Shown here: piece by piece, positions 21,500 through 31,758 of the stretch
How positions within the stretch are numbered: position 1 is the stretch's first letter
Layout of the letters: each line of letters begins with the position of its first letter
From: Lichenostomus cassidix
Taxonomy: Eukaryota; Chordata; Aves; Passeriformes; Meliphagidae
Direction of reading: 5' to 3'
Assembly (NCBI GenBank): GCA_008360975.2
Contig: VLJF02000892.1
Coordinates: forward strand, 36,156 to 100,155
DNA: 64,000 nucleotides
Program-made: the position numbers and the translations under genes
Notes under the pieces: generated by a model
The model's input: only the letters and a program-made list of their open reading frames with translations
The model's database searches: none
Told to the model about the DNA's origin: nothing

Positions 21500-22300
21500 A
21501 TAATGCCACCATCCATGTTATCCATCCCATTATTGCATTAGGACTAAACCATGAAAAAACAGTGCTCTATCCCTCTGAACATAGGGTATGGGCCCAGATA
21601 GTAGAAGAGAAGTAGCAGACTGTGAATTTGGAATCCTGTATTACAAAAGGACAACAGGGGTTTATCTGTGAAAGCACTACAATTGATGCCCAGGACATAT
21701 GCCTTGATAAAGAGCAAGGCATCTGCCACTTCGAAATCCATCCAAATGCTAATCAAAAAACTGTGCTTGTGTATATTGGGCAAGGTTGTGTGTGCTTAAG
21801 GACTGTTTGTGCTTTTGTAGAAATAGATAATGATAATATAACCATAAATGTTAAAAATCATTCTAATTTTTGTATCTGTAATTTTGTTAAGATCGAGTTT
21901 GACTTTTTGTATTTAGCCCCAGTTGTATCCTACCAATTGATAAAGTCTAATTACACTATGTACCACAAATTGTCACCCACACCTATTGGAATGAATCTTA
22001 CATTAGTAAAACAGTTAGTAAAACATGAAGACCTAATTGAAATTTTAAAAGAAGTTCATGAAAATGAAAAGAAAACTTTAATTACTATTCATCATGATAC
22101 AGAAAAAATAAGCAGAATCTTACAAAGAGCAAAACAAGATGCAAGTCATCACTGGTGGGATATGCTCCTTAGTGGTCACCTACTGCAACTGGTATTCTAA
22201 ATACGTTATGTCACCCTATCATTGTTCTTTTAATATTAGTTAGCATCAGCTTTATTTTATCCCTTATATTACGTGTCTAGAATTGTAAAATATTACAACG
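21500..22300 (+). pseudogene. env: ERV-A env, second part
   Basis: Resumes directly after the ATAC duplication in the orientation and reading sense of 13044-14204. A 192-codon frame (21622-22200) has closely spaced cysteines, N-glycosylation sites, and a heptad-like C-terminal stretch (DLIEILKEVHENEKKTL, then ISRILQRAKQDASHHWW). After a frameshift near 22170, plus-strand codons to about 22280 are strongly hydrophobic and fit a membrane anchor with a short tail. This supports an env transmembrane subunit. No gammaretroviral immunosuppressive-type or CX6CC motif is evident, so the env type is unclear. The ERV-A 3' LTR is missing, displaced or lost at the ERV-Kc insertion. Confidence 0.65.
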
Positions 22301-22359
22301 AGTAGCAATTTGACTTCTCTGTCAAACGCACATGGTAAGGCATTGAGAGACACCTTTCC

Positions 22360-22748
22360 TGTTGCAGAATGGCTTCAGGATCGGGGGCACAGATCCTTAG
22401 GAGGTTTGTGCGAGCCAGACTATTGCTAGCTAAAGTAAGCCATACAGGCCTCGGCGGTGCGCTGGGAAACTGCCGTGGGAAAAGGTACCAAGAAAGCGCA
22501 GCTGTGCCCTTGAGTGCTGAGAAAGAATGTACCAGGAGGGAGTTGCGATTAAGAAGAATGAAGGGGGGAACCCTTAAAGTATGAGAATGGAATGCAATAA
22601 TATGAAAACTGTAACTTGTGTGATTAACGAGTAGATTAGTAATCAATAATATAAGCACTGTAACAGTATATAAACCGCACATGCAGTAAAATAAATTAAG
22701 CTTGCTTATATTTCATATTGAGCTGGAGTCTTGCTTCCCTTGCCGGCA
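22360..22748 (+). mobile_element. ERV-Kc 5' LTR
   Basis: 389 bp from TGTTGCAGAATGG to GCCGGCA. It has TATATAAA at 22667-22674 and AATAAA at 22690-22695. It shares blocks with the ERV-Kn LTR (AGCGCAGCTGTGCCCTTG-like, GAATGCAATA, GTATATAA.CC.CA), so the two are related subfamilies. Confidence 0.88.
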
Positions 22749-22751
22749 ATT

Positions 22752-22769
22752 TGGTGACCCCGACGACCA
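22752..22769 (+). other. ERV-Kc primer binding site (tRNA-Trp-like)
   Basis: TGGTGACCCCGACGACCA: the first 14 bases equal the tRNA-Trp primer site used by alpharetroviruses, and the last four differ. Confidence 0.78.
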
Positions 22770-23033
22770 CGGACACTGATAGTGGAACTTAGGACCCTGT
22801 TCCGAAAAGTGGCGAGACCGGGAAAGCACCGGAGTAGCTCCGGTGGGCTAAGATCAACACCCCTTGCTCCGCAGGGGGCGATCCGAGAGCTCGGGCTGAC
22901 CGAGAGGTGACCCGCCGCCCGGGGTAGCTACACTCTGATAAGCTGCGAGGCGATCGCTGAGTGAAGACAGAGATGCAGGCTGTGCGCTACTGTGGAGCGA
23001 CGACCAAGACGTTTTAAAACCAGCTGGACGACA

Positions 23034-23522
23034 ATGGAGAGAGAGGTAGCCCAAGATTTCTTGCAAAGCTTTTTAGAAAAGCGGGGGGTGAGCAAAGATA
23101 CTTTAAAGCAATTGGCAGGACTAATTGCCGTAGGGAAAGCCAGAGGATTTTTTGTTAATCCTGATATGGTATTTGATGAGGGACAGTGGCGGAAGTATGG
23201 TGACTGCTTGTTTGATGGATTGCTAGATGGTGATAAGATGTGCACTAAATTAGGAAAGCCATGGAGGGAAGTGATTAATTGCTTACAGCGGTTTAAAGCG
23301 GAAAAGAAAACTGCTGCCGTAGCCACTGAGAAGCTGGGAGTAGCTGTCGGGGAGAATCACTCCGAGTCAGGGGAGGGAGCCATGCGTCCGGCCGTGGGGG
23401 GTGAGCGTCCCATTCCGGGCATGCTTGGCATAGGCACAGAGCCATCCAGCTTGCCCGCAGTGGGAAAATGTACGGTGCTAGGGGGTTCAGGGGTCGCTAG
23501 CAAAGCACGGCATCATTCCTGA
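23034..23522 (+). pseudogene. gag: ERV-Kc gag, matrix part
   Basis: From the ATG at 23034 (MEREVAQDFLQSFLEKRG) an open frame of 162 codons ends in TGA at 23520-23522, ahead of the inserted solo LTR. The fold-sized block with WRKYGDCLFDGLLDGDKM and WREVINCLQRFKAEKK matches ERV-Kn gag closely and looks like a class II matrix domain. There is no Gly at position 2, so no myristoylation signal; a basic patch may serve. The following linker is Gly/Pro-rich. The start was chosen for the ATG and its match in ERV-Kn at 51541. Confidence 0.75.
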
Positions 23523-23534
23523 GGCAGACCCTGT

Positions 23535-24124
23535 TGTCTTGGATTGATGTTATGATAATCCTTTATCCCCTATCGTTGGTTTATATGCCCAAGAAAGAAA
23601 AAATGTGTAAAAATGTGTGGTCCTGTCTCTTTAACTACACCCAGCCGAAGAGAGAAACGCGGGCTGTTTTGAAAACATTTTCCCCAAGCCTCGCTCCGGG
23701 GGAGGATTCGTCGCCCGGCAGAGACTGCGTGCTGGACGGGGGTCAGAGTGAGCTCTGTTCCCGTTTTTTTTTCCATTTTTTCTTTTTCCTCGTTTGGACC
23801 CCTTCTCTTCGATCTGCTTTGCCACCCGGAGACCCAGGAGGGCCAGAGGACAGCAGAGCTCTCCAGGGAGCTCCACCCGGCCCCGGGGGGGGCGAGGAGG
23901 AGAGGGGCTGCGTCTGAGAAAAGGACTTTTTAATCAGGTTGAATAACTCCTTTTCCCCTTGGTTTTCCCCTTCCCCCTGTGCCTTGCAGGGCACTCTGCG
24001 TGGTTTTGTCAAATAAATAGTTTTTTCTTCACTTCCATCTAAGAGGCTCTGTTGTGGGTGGGGGAGGGGGTGTCGGGGCCTTTCGCTCTCGGAGGAGAGA
24101 GAGTCTTATCATTAACCCGGGACA
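23535..24124 (+). mobile_element. Solo LTR in ERV-Kc gag
   Basis: 590 bp with imperfect terminal repeats TGTCTTGGATT and AACCCGGGACA, flanked by the 5-bp duplication CCTGT (23530-23534 and 24125-24129). An AATAAA signal lies near 24014. A 5-bp duplication fits a class III (ERVL-like) or some class I elements. Gag resumes after it. Confidence 0.8.
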
Positions 24125-24129
24125 CCTGT

Positions 24130-24646
24130 CGATCCAAGCCACTCTCAGCCCCAGTCGCCTCCGCCGCCGGATTCTGTGAAGTGGCCCAGTGCACCTCCCC
24201 CACCTGAGGAGGATTACGTTCCCCTCAGACCAGTGCCTCAGATTTATAGTCGCTTAAGTGGCCAGCGGAGAATTAATTGGAAGAATGTAGAAGAAAAAGC
24301 TGTGGAGGAGGGTGATATGGAGCTGGCAGAGGCAGTCAGAGCACTGAGTCGAGCGCAGCTGGAGTTTCCAGTAGTGTTTCAACAGCTAGAAGGGGGTGAG
24401 GTACAAGCGACTCATACAGCTACCGATTGGAAGCTGCTTACCCAGCTGCGTAGCACAGCTAGTGAATCGGGTCTGCATGGTGAGCCCACAAGGATGATGT
24501 TGAATTATATTTGGGGAGGCTTTGTATTGTGTCCAGAAGACATCAAGGGTATTATCAGAATGATTATGACCCAGTCGCAACAGTTGTTGTGGCAGGCTCA
24601 CTGGCAACAGCTGTGTTACCACAGCAAACCAGCAACGGGGAAATGA
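24130..24646 (+). pseudogene. gag: ERV-Kc gag, linker and capsid N-terminal part
   Basis: Resumes after the solo LTR. The Pro-rich linker holds PSAP (about 24184-24195), a late-domain motif that recruits ESCRT for budding. Capsid-like text follows (AVRALSRAQLEFPVVF, WKLLTQLR, PEDIKGIIRMIM, WQAHWQQLC), the order expected for a class II capsid N-terminal domain. The frame ends at 24646, and the next 170 bp have several stops. It is not in the same frame as matrix after removing the insertion, so at least one more indel exists. Confidence 0.75.
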
Positions 24647-24819
24647 GGACCCCTTGCAGGGAGTCATTCCGGAACAGCTGATGGGTCAGGGGCGGTGGTC
24701 TACAATTATTGAGCAAATACAGCTGGGGGCAGAAATTTTGCTAGAATCTATGCGGACTGCACGAGAAGCCATAAACAAAGTGCGTACCGCCCCCCACACA
24801 CCGTCCTATATGTCTATTA

Positions 24820-25350
24820 AATAAGGAAAGGATGAATCTTTTGCTAGCTTTGTTGATAAAGTTTCAGCAGCAATTATAGCTTCTGGGGTAGCACCATGGA
24901 TGTCGGGGGCATTATTGTGTCAGTGTGTGTTAGAAAATTGTAATCAGCAAACAAAAAACATCCTTATTACACTCCCTGCGGATGCTACCCTAGAGATGAT
25001 GTTAGAAAGGATGAGTCGAGTGCCAGTAGGCACCCAGGCGTTTGTAGCAGAGTTAGTAACAGCTATGGGAGATAAGCTAGGAGAGAAACTAGCCCAAGCA
25101 CAATCTCAAGCCTTCCCTGCTTTAGGGCCACTGCGACCTCTTAGCTTGTCTGCAGGCGGAACAAAACCAGGGAAGACTATTAAGTGCTATCGCTGTTGGG
25201 CTGAGGGACACTTAAGGAGGCAGTGTAGTGGTCCAGTCTGGTGTAACAACTGCAACCGAGACACCCACTCCACTGCGGCTTGCCGGCAGTCGGGAAACGG
25301 GAACAATAGTAGCGGCTCCAGCCCTCTCTGCAGCAGCAACGTTTCCAGCT
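24820..25350 (+). pseudogene. gag: ERV-Kc gag, capsid C-terminal part and nucleocapsid
   Basis: The broken major-homology region (ESFASFVDKVSAAI in pieces near 24835) is followed by an open frame from 24900. It has a helix-rich capsid end (LLCQCVLENCNQQTKNILI) and two zinc knuckles: CYRCWAEGHLRRQC and CNNCNRDTHSTAAC. Both keep the C-x2-C-x4-H-x4-C spacing and would bind the RNA packaging signal. The frame then runs into the B2 LTR, so the last codons to 25505 are LTR-derived. Confidence 0.8.
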
Positions 25351-25359
25351 CCACCTTCA

Positions 25360-25769
25360 TGCACGTCCCAATCGAGCTCAGAGACATTTCAGAGACCAAG
25401 TCAGAGAAGTGGGTACTTGCTTTCTTCAGTGCACCGGATGTGTGGGAATTGTTTCCACCAAACACACACACCTCGGTACCCCCAAAGACACAGTGTTATA
25501 GGTAAAATTCATGAATATTCATTATATTCCCCAGGATAGGCGTGGTTATACAAATTACTTCTCATAAGTCATTAATATTACTAGCGATTTCTTGTGCTCA
25601 ATGGCAAAAGGATTCCTTTTGCCCCCTTTTATCTTGATAAGATTAAGGGAATCCACAAGGCCAGAACTGACAGGCACCGTGCTGGTGGAAGGGACAAAAG
25701 CTCAAAGAAACAAGAATGGTTGAAATGCAAATAGATTTAGGTTTTCTATTTGACCACTCCTTTCTCAAT
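25360..25769 (-). mobile_element. ERV-B2 3' LTR
   Basis: A minus-strand LTR related to ERV-B: starts TGAGAAAGGAGTGG after a polypurine tract, and its other end reads CTCGATTGGGACGTGCA. 410 bp, shorter than ERV-B. It shares the GGTGGAAACAATTCC and AATATTCATGAATTTTACC words. It interrupts ERV-Kc gag. Confidence 0.8.
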
Positions 25770-26290
25770 TCCCCCTTTTCTTTTTGTAATTTTGTAATTC
25801 TTTACAAATCTTGTATGTCATGAAAGTAAGTAATTTTCTGTATCTCATATCTAAATTTGTACTTTTGCCATTGAATATAAGCATTGCGATTCCAAGTACG
25901 TATCATACAACAATAACTACTATTGCAGACAGTAAATAACAATGCAATAACACAAATAACTATTACATACATTTGTTTAAGCTAGGATTAAGATAATTGC
26001 AACAGCTTGTATTTATAACTGTTCATACTCTTTCTCTTCTGGCATACAGCAAATCTATAGTTAATTGTGAGATGCTCTTAATCTTGATTTGCTGTGCTCT
26101 TATGGCATCTGCAGTGGCATTCATTATGGTCTCTACAGTGGCAGAAAGATTCTTCTTTAGTTTACTTACTTCGGGCCAGGGTATAAAAGTTGGTGTCAGA
26201 AACAATATAACTTTAGAAATTTTATTGTAGCTCTCTAGCTAGCTTTAATTGACTTTACCTAGGGAAAGGAGCTTTTCTTTAGTTTTTTTA
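25770..26290 (-). pseudogene. env: ERV-B2 3' end: polypurine tract and env transmembrane remnant
   Basis: The purine tract AAAAAGAAAAGGGGGAAT lies at 25770-25787. The next 220 bp match the region between env and LTR of ERV-B. From 26205 to 26023 a 60-codon minus frame (LKKNLSATVETIMNATADAI, then IKIKSISQLTIDLL) has a heptad pattern and Asn glycosylation sites, consistent with the helical part of an env transmembrane subunit. This region is deleted in ERV-B. The 5' remainder of B2 is absent. Confidence 0.55.
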
Positions 26291-26315
26291 AGAGATATAG
26301 TATCACCCTACGGAG

Positions 26316-26650
26316 ATGGGCTTAACATACCACGGATTGGGAGTAACCCCGAAGATAACCAGAAAGATAAAGACCATTAACAGAACATCTGCAGGACATT
26401 GTGGCCACCCACCGAACATCCCCAGGTCATGGGGTTATCTCAGACATTCACCAGACACCATCTCCAGGAGGGGTTTTGACTGTATAAAATTCGGGAGAAA
26501 ATTCTCTGATGTTATGTGTTCTTGGAATACTTTCCTAGGCACATCCTGGCCAGCAAATAAAGTAATGCCTGATTCTCTCTCACTTCAAATACAGTGTTAG
26601 AGGGTTTTTCTTATTTTCCCACAGATTTCGGTGACATTGGGAGTAAGCTT
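26316..26650 (+). mobile_element. LTR fragment (ERV-A proximal module)
   Basis: Diverged copy of 6525-7040: the words GATTGGGAGT.ACCCC.AAGATAACCAG, TATAAAA (26483-26489), CACATCCTGGCCAGCAAATAAAGTAATGCC and TTTCGGTGACA. It shows that the proximal half of the ERV-A LTR exists as a separate LTR. It is truncated at the 5' end. Confidence 0.7.
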
Positions 26651-29040
26651 TGTTAGTTGAGGAACAACACTAACGTGGGGAGATACTGGTCTTATTGCAC
26701 AGCGACTTTGTCATCCCAAGGGCAAAACTTTATGGGCACTGTGTTCATATATTTAATATCAACTCTGCCCTGGGGGCACTGGCTAACTCTTGGGCTTAGG
26801 TCTTACCTTAGTTTGATTTTTATTTTACATATTAGCTTCCCTATAGGTCTAGAATTTTGAGCAGTTATTTTGAAGAAAAAGAAGAAAGACAGAATCTATA
26901 GAAATTCTAAGAGGAATGTTAATTCCTTTGGCTTTCTTGGGCTTTCCATTCCCCAGCGGGTTTCTCTGGAGTCAGGGATGGGAAGAATGGAGCACTGCCT
27001 CTGCTGTGTGCATGGCTGGCCCCACTATAGGGCTGGGATTGGAGCTCTGTGCAGCACTGCCTCTGCTGTGTCCATGACTGGACCTCACTGCAGGGCTGGG
27101 ATGCTCTGGGGCTGAGGTAAGGGGCAGTTCACTGTCTCGCCAGGGCAAGGCCTGACCTGCCCCTTCCCCACACACACACCACACACACAGGCATCTTGAA
27201 GTGTCTCAGGGACATTAATTTTTCCAGTTTTGGCAGCTCACATCATGGCTCTAGACAGTGGTCAGGGCCACTGATAGTTTTTCTTGCTTGTAAAATGGGG
27301 TACTTTTTCCTCACCTTGGTAGAATTTCTAGCAAACAGAGTAGAAAGGAAAGAGGAAAGCATAAAGGATACTCTCATACTGTTAGTTTTTTGCTTGTGAT
27401 CTATTAGGCTATCTTTTCCCCCCTTTTCAGTCTTTTATTTTACTCTCCGTAAATCTAGATTATCTTTCAATTTACAGAAAAAATATGCTCACAAATATTA
27501 GCCACCCACAAAAATCAACAGACATTCACGATCCTTTTATACGATTTTGCGAGCTCTTTCTAGGACCTCAAATGTGCTACTGAAAAATGGCACTTTTAAC
27601 TGCTATTTTAAATTTAAAATTATATTTTAAATTGCAGAGCCTAAAGCTTGGCAGATTGGTCTATGACTTTTAGCGATTTTTCAAAGGCAGTATTTTCCTT
27701 TTGTGGGGCTTAGCATTCTTAAACACTGGACAAACAAATATGCATTAAACAGCAACAGTTATAAATACTTAGTAGAATAGCCAGCCATCCTTTTGAAACC
27801 TTTTCATTTAAAAAATAGAATTATTTTGTTAGTTTTATATTTCAATTTCACAAATTTAGATTTAAGCTCATATAGCTTTCTCTTTTTCCTGGCTTACTTA
27901 CCCCTTTGCATCTGAAGCCATACTTGCCATTACAATTATTACAAGGTTTTGCTAGGATAGCTGACTGTGGATAACACTGTTCTAGAAATACAAAAGGCAA
28001 AACCATTTAATGTGTTTCATTTTGGCGTTGCAGCTTTTAACTGATTTACTGTTTATTATATTGTCCAGAATTGTTCTTTTGTGTCCTTTTTGTCTGGAGT
28101 TTTACATTAGAGAGGAGTCTCTGGCCATGGATCTTAGAGTCGTGAGGGAAGTCAGCAGTTCTTTTTGCTTCTGTGGCTTGAGTGGCTCCTTGTCTCACAT
28201 CTGGACACAGCTTTTTATCTGATGAGGACACACTGAAGGATGTTAAAACAAACTTGCACAGTGATAACACATGTTAGAGTGGGGAGAAGGATGAATTCTT
28301 GCCTCTTTCAACTCCCCATTGGAAATTCTTATACAAATCAAGTTTTTAATAAGTGAGAAATTAAGATTTAATGAACTAATGTTTTACTCTTGCAGGTTAA
28401 TAAAGTTCTTTTTTTTCTTATAATTTCTTAAATGCATGTATTACTCTATATGCATATTTAGAATTAGTAAAAATATTCACTATTTTGTCTCGATATACTT
28501 CGCAGGATTTTACAAGCACTTACAGCTCTGCTGCTTGAGCTGACTATGTGAGAGGCAATGTTTCACTTCTTTTAACTTTCTTTCATTAATGATAGTGTAT
28601 CTTTCAAATTGTTCTTTTCTATTACTCTTGAAGACTCACCACCAAACACATTCCCTCCCTAAGGCTAGGGAGTGCCTGCAAATCTTCCCTAGCTCAGATC
28701 TGGAGATTTATCACCGAATTCTGTGCAGTCATAGGTTTTCCTCAACCTCTTCAAAGAGGCTGAGTCAAACTCCTTCGTTTTTTAATTCTAAATACTCTTG
28801 TTTTACTAAACAAGATTCACAGTACAATAACTGCGCTGGTCATCTACTCAGATGCTCTTTGAGTTAATAAATCTTTTACTTGGTGTGAAACTTATGAGGT
28901 ACATTCTTATTGTCAGCCCTCGGGCCTCATTTACTATCAGAGCTTTGGCTGCACAACTTTTGCAGACAGTGCGGCCAGCCTCTGGCTACATTCTGAGACG
29001 ATGAAGAGCTGCCAGCCACTGGATCTGGCAACTTACAAAA
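26651..29040. other. About 2.4 kb with no recognised gene
   Basis: AT-rich with one GC-richer patch (26960-27180) holding two diverged copies of a GCACTGCCTCTGCTGTGT unit about 60 bp apart and a short CA run. The frames present (up to 94 codons) show no family motif. The first 230 bp encode a hydrophobic stretch (26760-26860) that could be env debris. The rest may be the only host-derived DNA in the window. Confidence 0.5.
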
Positions 29041-29047
29041 TTAGCAT

Positions 29048-29930
29048 CAGGCCACCGTGTTTTCCAAAAGTGGCTGTCAAATTCTCAAAGCATGGGGAAC
29101 AACACTTTTGCAAAAGTTACTTGCCATGACAACAAACCAAACAGAGAGGACTGAACCCCCTGAGGATCCAGTTGTTTCTACAGACATTCCTGCTTTCAGT
29201 GACTCTGCCCTGCAGATAGCAATCTGATCTCTTATCAGCCGCTGCTCAGATCGGCTTTCTCTTGCTGAGGAGGGAATGCCTTTGCCACAGCCTGGTGGCT
29301 GGCCCTGTCTCCTCTGCCCCAGGGGCTTCGCAGTTTATTCTTTTGGGGCTGTAATACCTTTGGCATCACCTTTGCCTTTTCCTTTTCTTTCTCTTTTCTT
29401 ACATACATTTGCAGTATCTTTCTAACCAGCTCGTTCAGGGGCTTATTCAGCCCTTCCTCCAGCCCCCACCCGCACTACTGCCTGGGGGTGCTCATTGTCC
29501 CACAAATTCATTCCAGTGACTCAGACAAAACTCTTAACAGACAATCCACATTTCTAGACATTGCTTCTGCAGTATCCAAACGCAGCCCTTCCCCCTCTTA
29601 CGCTCTCAGTAGGCACGGCCAGCAGCACCTCTGCGCTCGCTCCCGCCGCTCCGAAAGCAGGGGACACAGGGCCCTGCAGCTCGCCCTGGACCAGCTGCCA
29701 AAATTTTGGGCAAGATGCTGAAAAACTTCTCTCTTCCATCTTTTTCTTTCCTTTCTTTACTCTATTTACTTGCATGCTCTTTCTGCTACAACATTCTATA
29801 CAACCATATTTCAGCAGCTAAACACAGGAGTCCCAAAGAGGCACCCATAAGATTCAACTAGTTATTTTTATCTCGCGGGCGTCCCCACATAAATTTACAT
29901 GCCGGCAAAAATACAAATTAACACAGGTAA
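29048..29930 (-). pseudogene. ERV-E1-like fragment, second copy
   Basis: Same orientation as the left-arm E1 copy and clearly homologous to it: 29048-29153 matches the LTR U3 at about 3562-3740, and 29153-29930 matches 4719-5715 with deletions. It carries the same gag-linker words (CTGCCAAAATTTTGGGCAAGATG). No open frame is worth calling. At 29930 it switches to a B2-type LTR within a shared AGGTAAAATT. Confidence 0.7.
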
Positions 29931-29933
29931 AAT

Positions 29934-30192
29934 TCATTAATATTCATTACATCCCCCAGGATAGGCGTGGTTATACAAATTACTTCTCATAAGTCATTAA
30001 TATTACTAGCGATTTCTTGTGCTCAATGGCAAAAGGATTCCTTTTGCCCCCTTTTATCGTGATAACGTTAAGGGAATCCACAAGGCCTGAACTGACAGGC
30101 GCCGTGCTGGTGGAAGGGACAAAAGCTCAAAGAAACGAGAATGGTTGAACTGCAAATAGATTTGGGTTTTCTATTTGACCACTCCTTTCTCA
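29934..30192 (-). mobile_element. B2-type LTR fragment at the palindrome edge
   Basis: Close copy of 25509-25769 (U3 part only) ending exactly at the LTR tip (TGAGAAAGG.. on the minus strand) at 30192. Eleven bases later the right palindrome arm starts. No primer site or polypurine tract adjoins it, so the junction is not a normal provirus edge. Confidence 0.8.
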
Positions 30193-30215
30193 AGGGAGAA
30201 TAGCAAAAGGAGGCA

Positions 30216-31737
30216 ATGGGATCATCAGAAAGCAAGGAAATAACCTGAAAAAGTCCATTGGGATGTGTGTTAGCACATTGGAAACAACTAGGAGCGTTCT
30301 CTGGAGGGACTATGAAAAAGAGCACCCTAATTAAATATTGTAACCAGTGGTGGCCACTGTACAAATTAGATGATGGTGAAAAGTGGCCAGAAAATGGGAC
30401 TTTAAACTATAACACCCTACTACAACTAATGTTATTTTTAAGGAGGGCAAACAAATGGGATGAGACCTCTTACGCTGATTGCTTTTTCACTTTAAGACAT
30501 AAACCAGAATGGCAGAAACAATGTGGTATTAATTTAGCACCTCAGGACTCGATGGTCCTTGTATTGGAAAAAGAGGCAAAAGGGGAAAGCCGCATGATAA
30601 GGTGCTGTTCATCTTGCAGCATCGGACAGCGGTGTTTAAAGCTCAAAGCTGAGAGAGACCAGGATCCCTTAGAAACTCAGGAGTTGATGAACTGCAATGG
30701 TGACACCCTAACATCAGGGGCAACATCCCGCAGGTCCTCAACATCCCTGGAGGATAATGAGGATGAAGGGACAAGTGAAGCTAGCTCAGGAATATCATCC
30801 AGAACTAGAAGCAAGGCCCTTGTAAAAGAAAAACTAATAGCACCACTCAGACAAGTGGTAGGGCCAGACGGGGGAATAACAAAAGTTAAAACACCATTCA
30901 CAGCTTTGGATTTAGATACCTGGAGGGAGGCAGCCAGGCTGTATAGAGAAGACCCTGAAAAGGTAGCAAAGAGGTTTGAATTAATTGTTAGAAATCAAGA
31001 TATTGATTGGGAGGACATAGATTTAATGCTATCAGAATTAACTGAAACAGAAAAGGCAGCAGTAGTATCTGCAGCAAGAACACATGTGCAGGGACAGATA
31101 GCTACTGGAATATTACATGGGAATGTAGATAACATCTTTCCTATTTCAAATCCGCAGTGGGATGCGAACGATACGCAAATGTATCCATTTTTGGTTAGAT
31201 ACGGGAAATTAGTACATTGGGGACTGCTAAATGCCATTCCTAAAACCATCAATTGGTCCTTATTATTCAATATTCACCAGGAAACCACTGAGTCCCCAGG
31301 CTCATTTATAGAAAGAGTGAGAAATAATATGAGAAAACACACTACACTGGACTCAGCCTCTGAAGCCGGGCAACAACAGTTAATATCTTTGTTGATGGGT
31401 CAGTCAGCACCAGATATACGCAGAAAGTTGCAAAAGATTAAGGGACCAGATAGCCGATACTTAGAGAAACTCTTAGCAGAAGCATGGGAAGTATATAAGA
31501 ACAGAAAACAGGCTGTCATGGTAGCAGTGGCACAGGCTGAGGAGCCAAACACCCCCAGGGGAGGGAGAAGGCTCCCACCTAGGGGGCAAAGATGGCAACG
31601 CTCAGGCCGTGACCAGTGCCTGTGCTGCGGGGGGGCTTGGGCGCTGGAAGCGAGATTGTCCTAACCGTGCTGTGATTATGCAGACGCAATCATCAGCGCC
31701 TCCTGAACCAGTGACTGTAGCACAGCTGCATACAGAA
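30216..31737 (+). pseudogene. gag: ERV-B gag (right-arm copy)
   Basis: Identical to 18597-20118. ATG 30216, TGA at codon 11 (30246-30248), a long frame to 31664, and the extra G in the run 31629-31635 that takes the nucleocapsid knuckle out of frame. Here the ATG is preceded by only about 24 bases of ERV-B sequence and then an unrelated LTR tip, so this copy has no promoter or leader of its own. Confidence 0.88.
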
Positions 31738-31758
31738 TGACGGGGACCGGCAGGTCCC
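31738..31758 (+). promoter_or_regulatory. Gag-pol boundary UGA-CGG and hairpin (right-arm copy)
   Basis: TGA 31738-31740 followed by CGG. The stem GGGACC 31743-31748 pairs with GGTCCC 31753-31758. Mirror of 18576-18596. Confidence 0.5.

Larger units (their letters stand above)
22360..25359 (+). mobile_element. ERV-Kc: class II provirus, 5' part
   Basis: 5' LTR, tRNA-Trp-like primer site and gag up to the zinc knuckles. It stops at 25360, where an ERV-B-like LTR (B2) of opposite orientation begins. Pro, pol, env and the 3' LTR are not seen in the window. Its LTR and gag are related to ERV-Kn. It contains a solo LTR (23535-24124). The sequence before the LTR is CTTTCC; no second copy was found to prove a duplication. 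Confidence 0.82.
20131..30203. other. Spacer of the inverted repeat
   Basis: 10,073 bp present once. It holds the ERV-B leader and 5' LTR, the second part of ERV-A env, ERV-Kc, B2, an LTR fragment, about 2.4 kb of unassigned sequence, an E1-like fragment and a B2-type LTR fragment. Several of these are diverged relatives of sequences in the arms. Confidence 0.95.

Noticed and set aside
23534..23917. 127-codon frame as a gag segment of ERV-Kc
   Set aside because: It lies inside the solo LTR 23535-24124, which has terminal repeats and a 5-bp duplication.
26528..26540. ACTTTCC as the second target duplication of ERV-Kc (CTTTCC before 22360)
   Set aside because: It is inside the LTR fragment and not preceded by an ERV-Kc LTR end, so the match is chance.
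28010..28222. 70-codon frame as a host gene
   Set aside because: No family motif and no sign of splice structure; lengths like this are expected by chance in AT-rich DNA.
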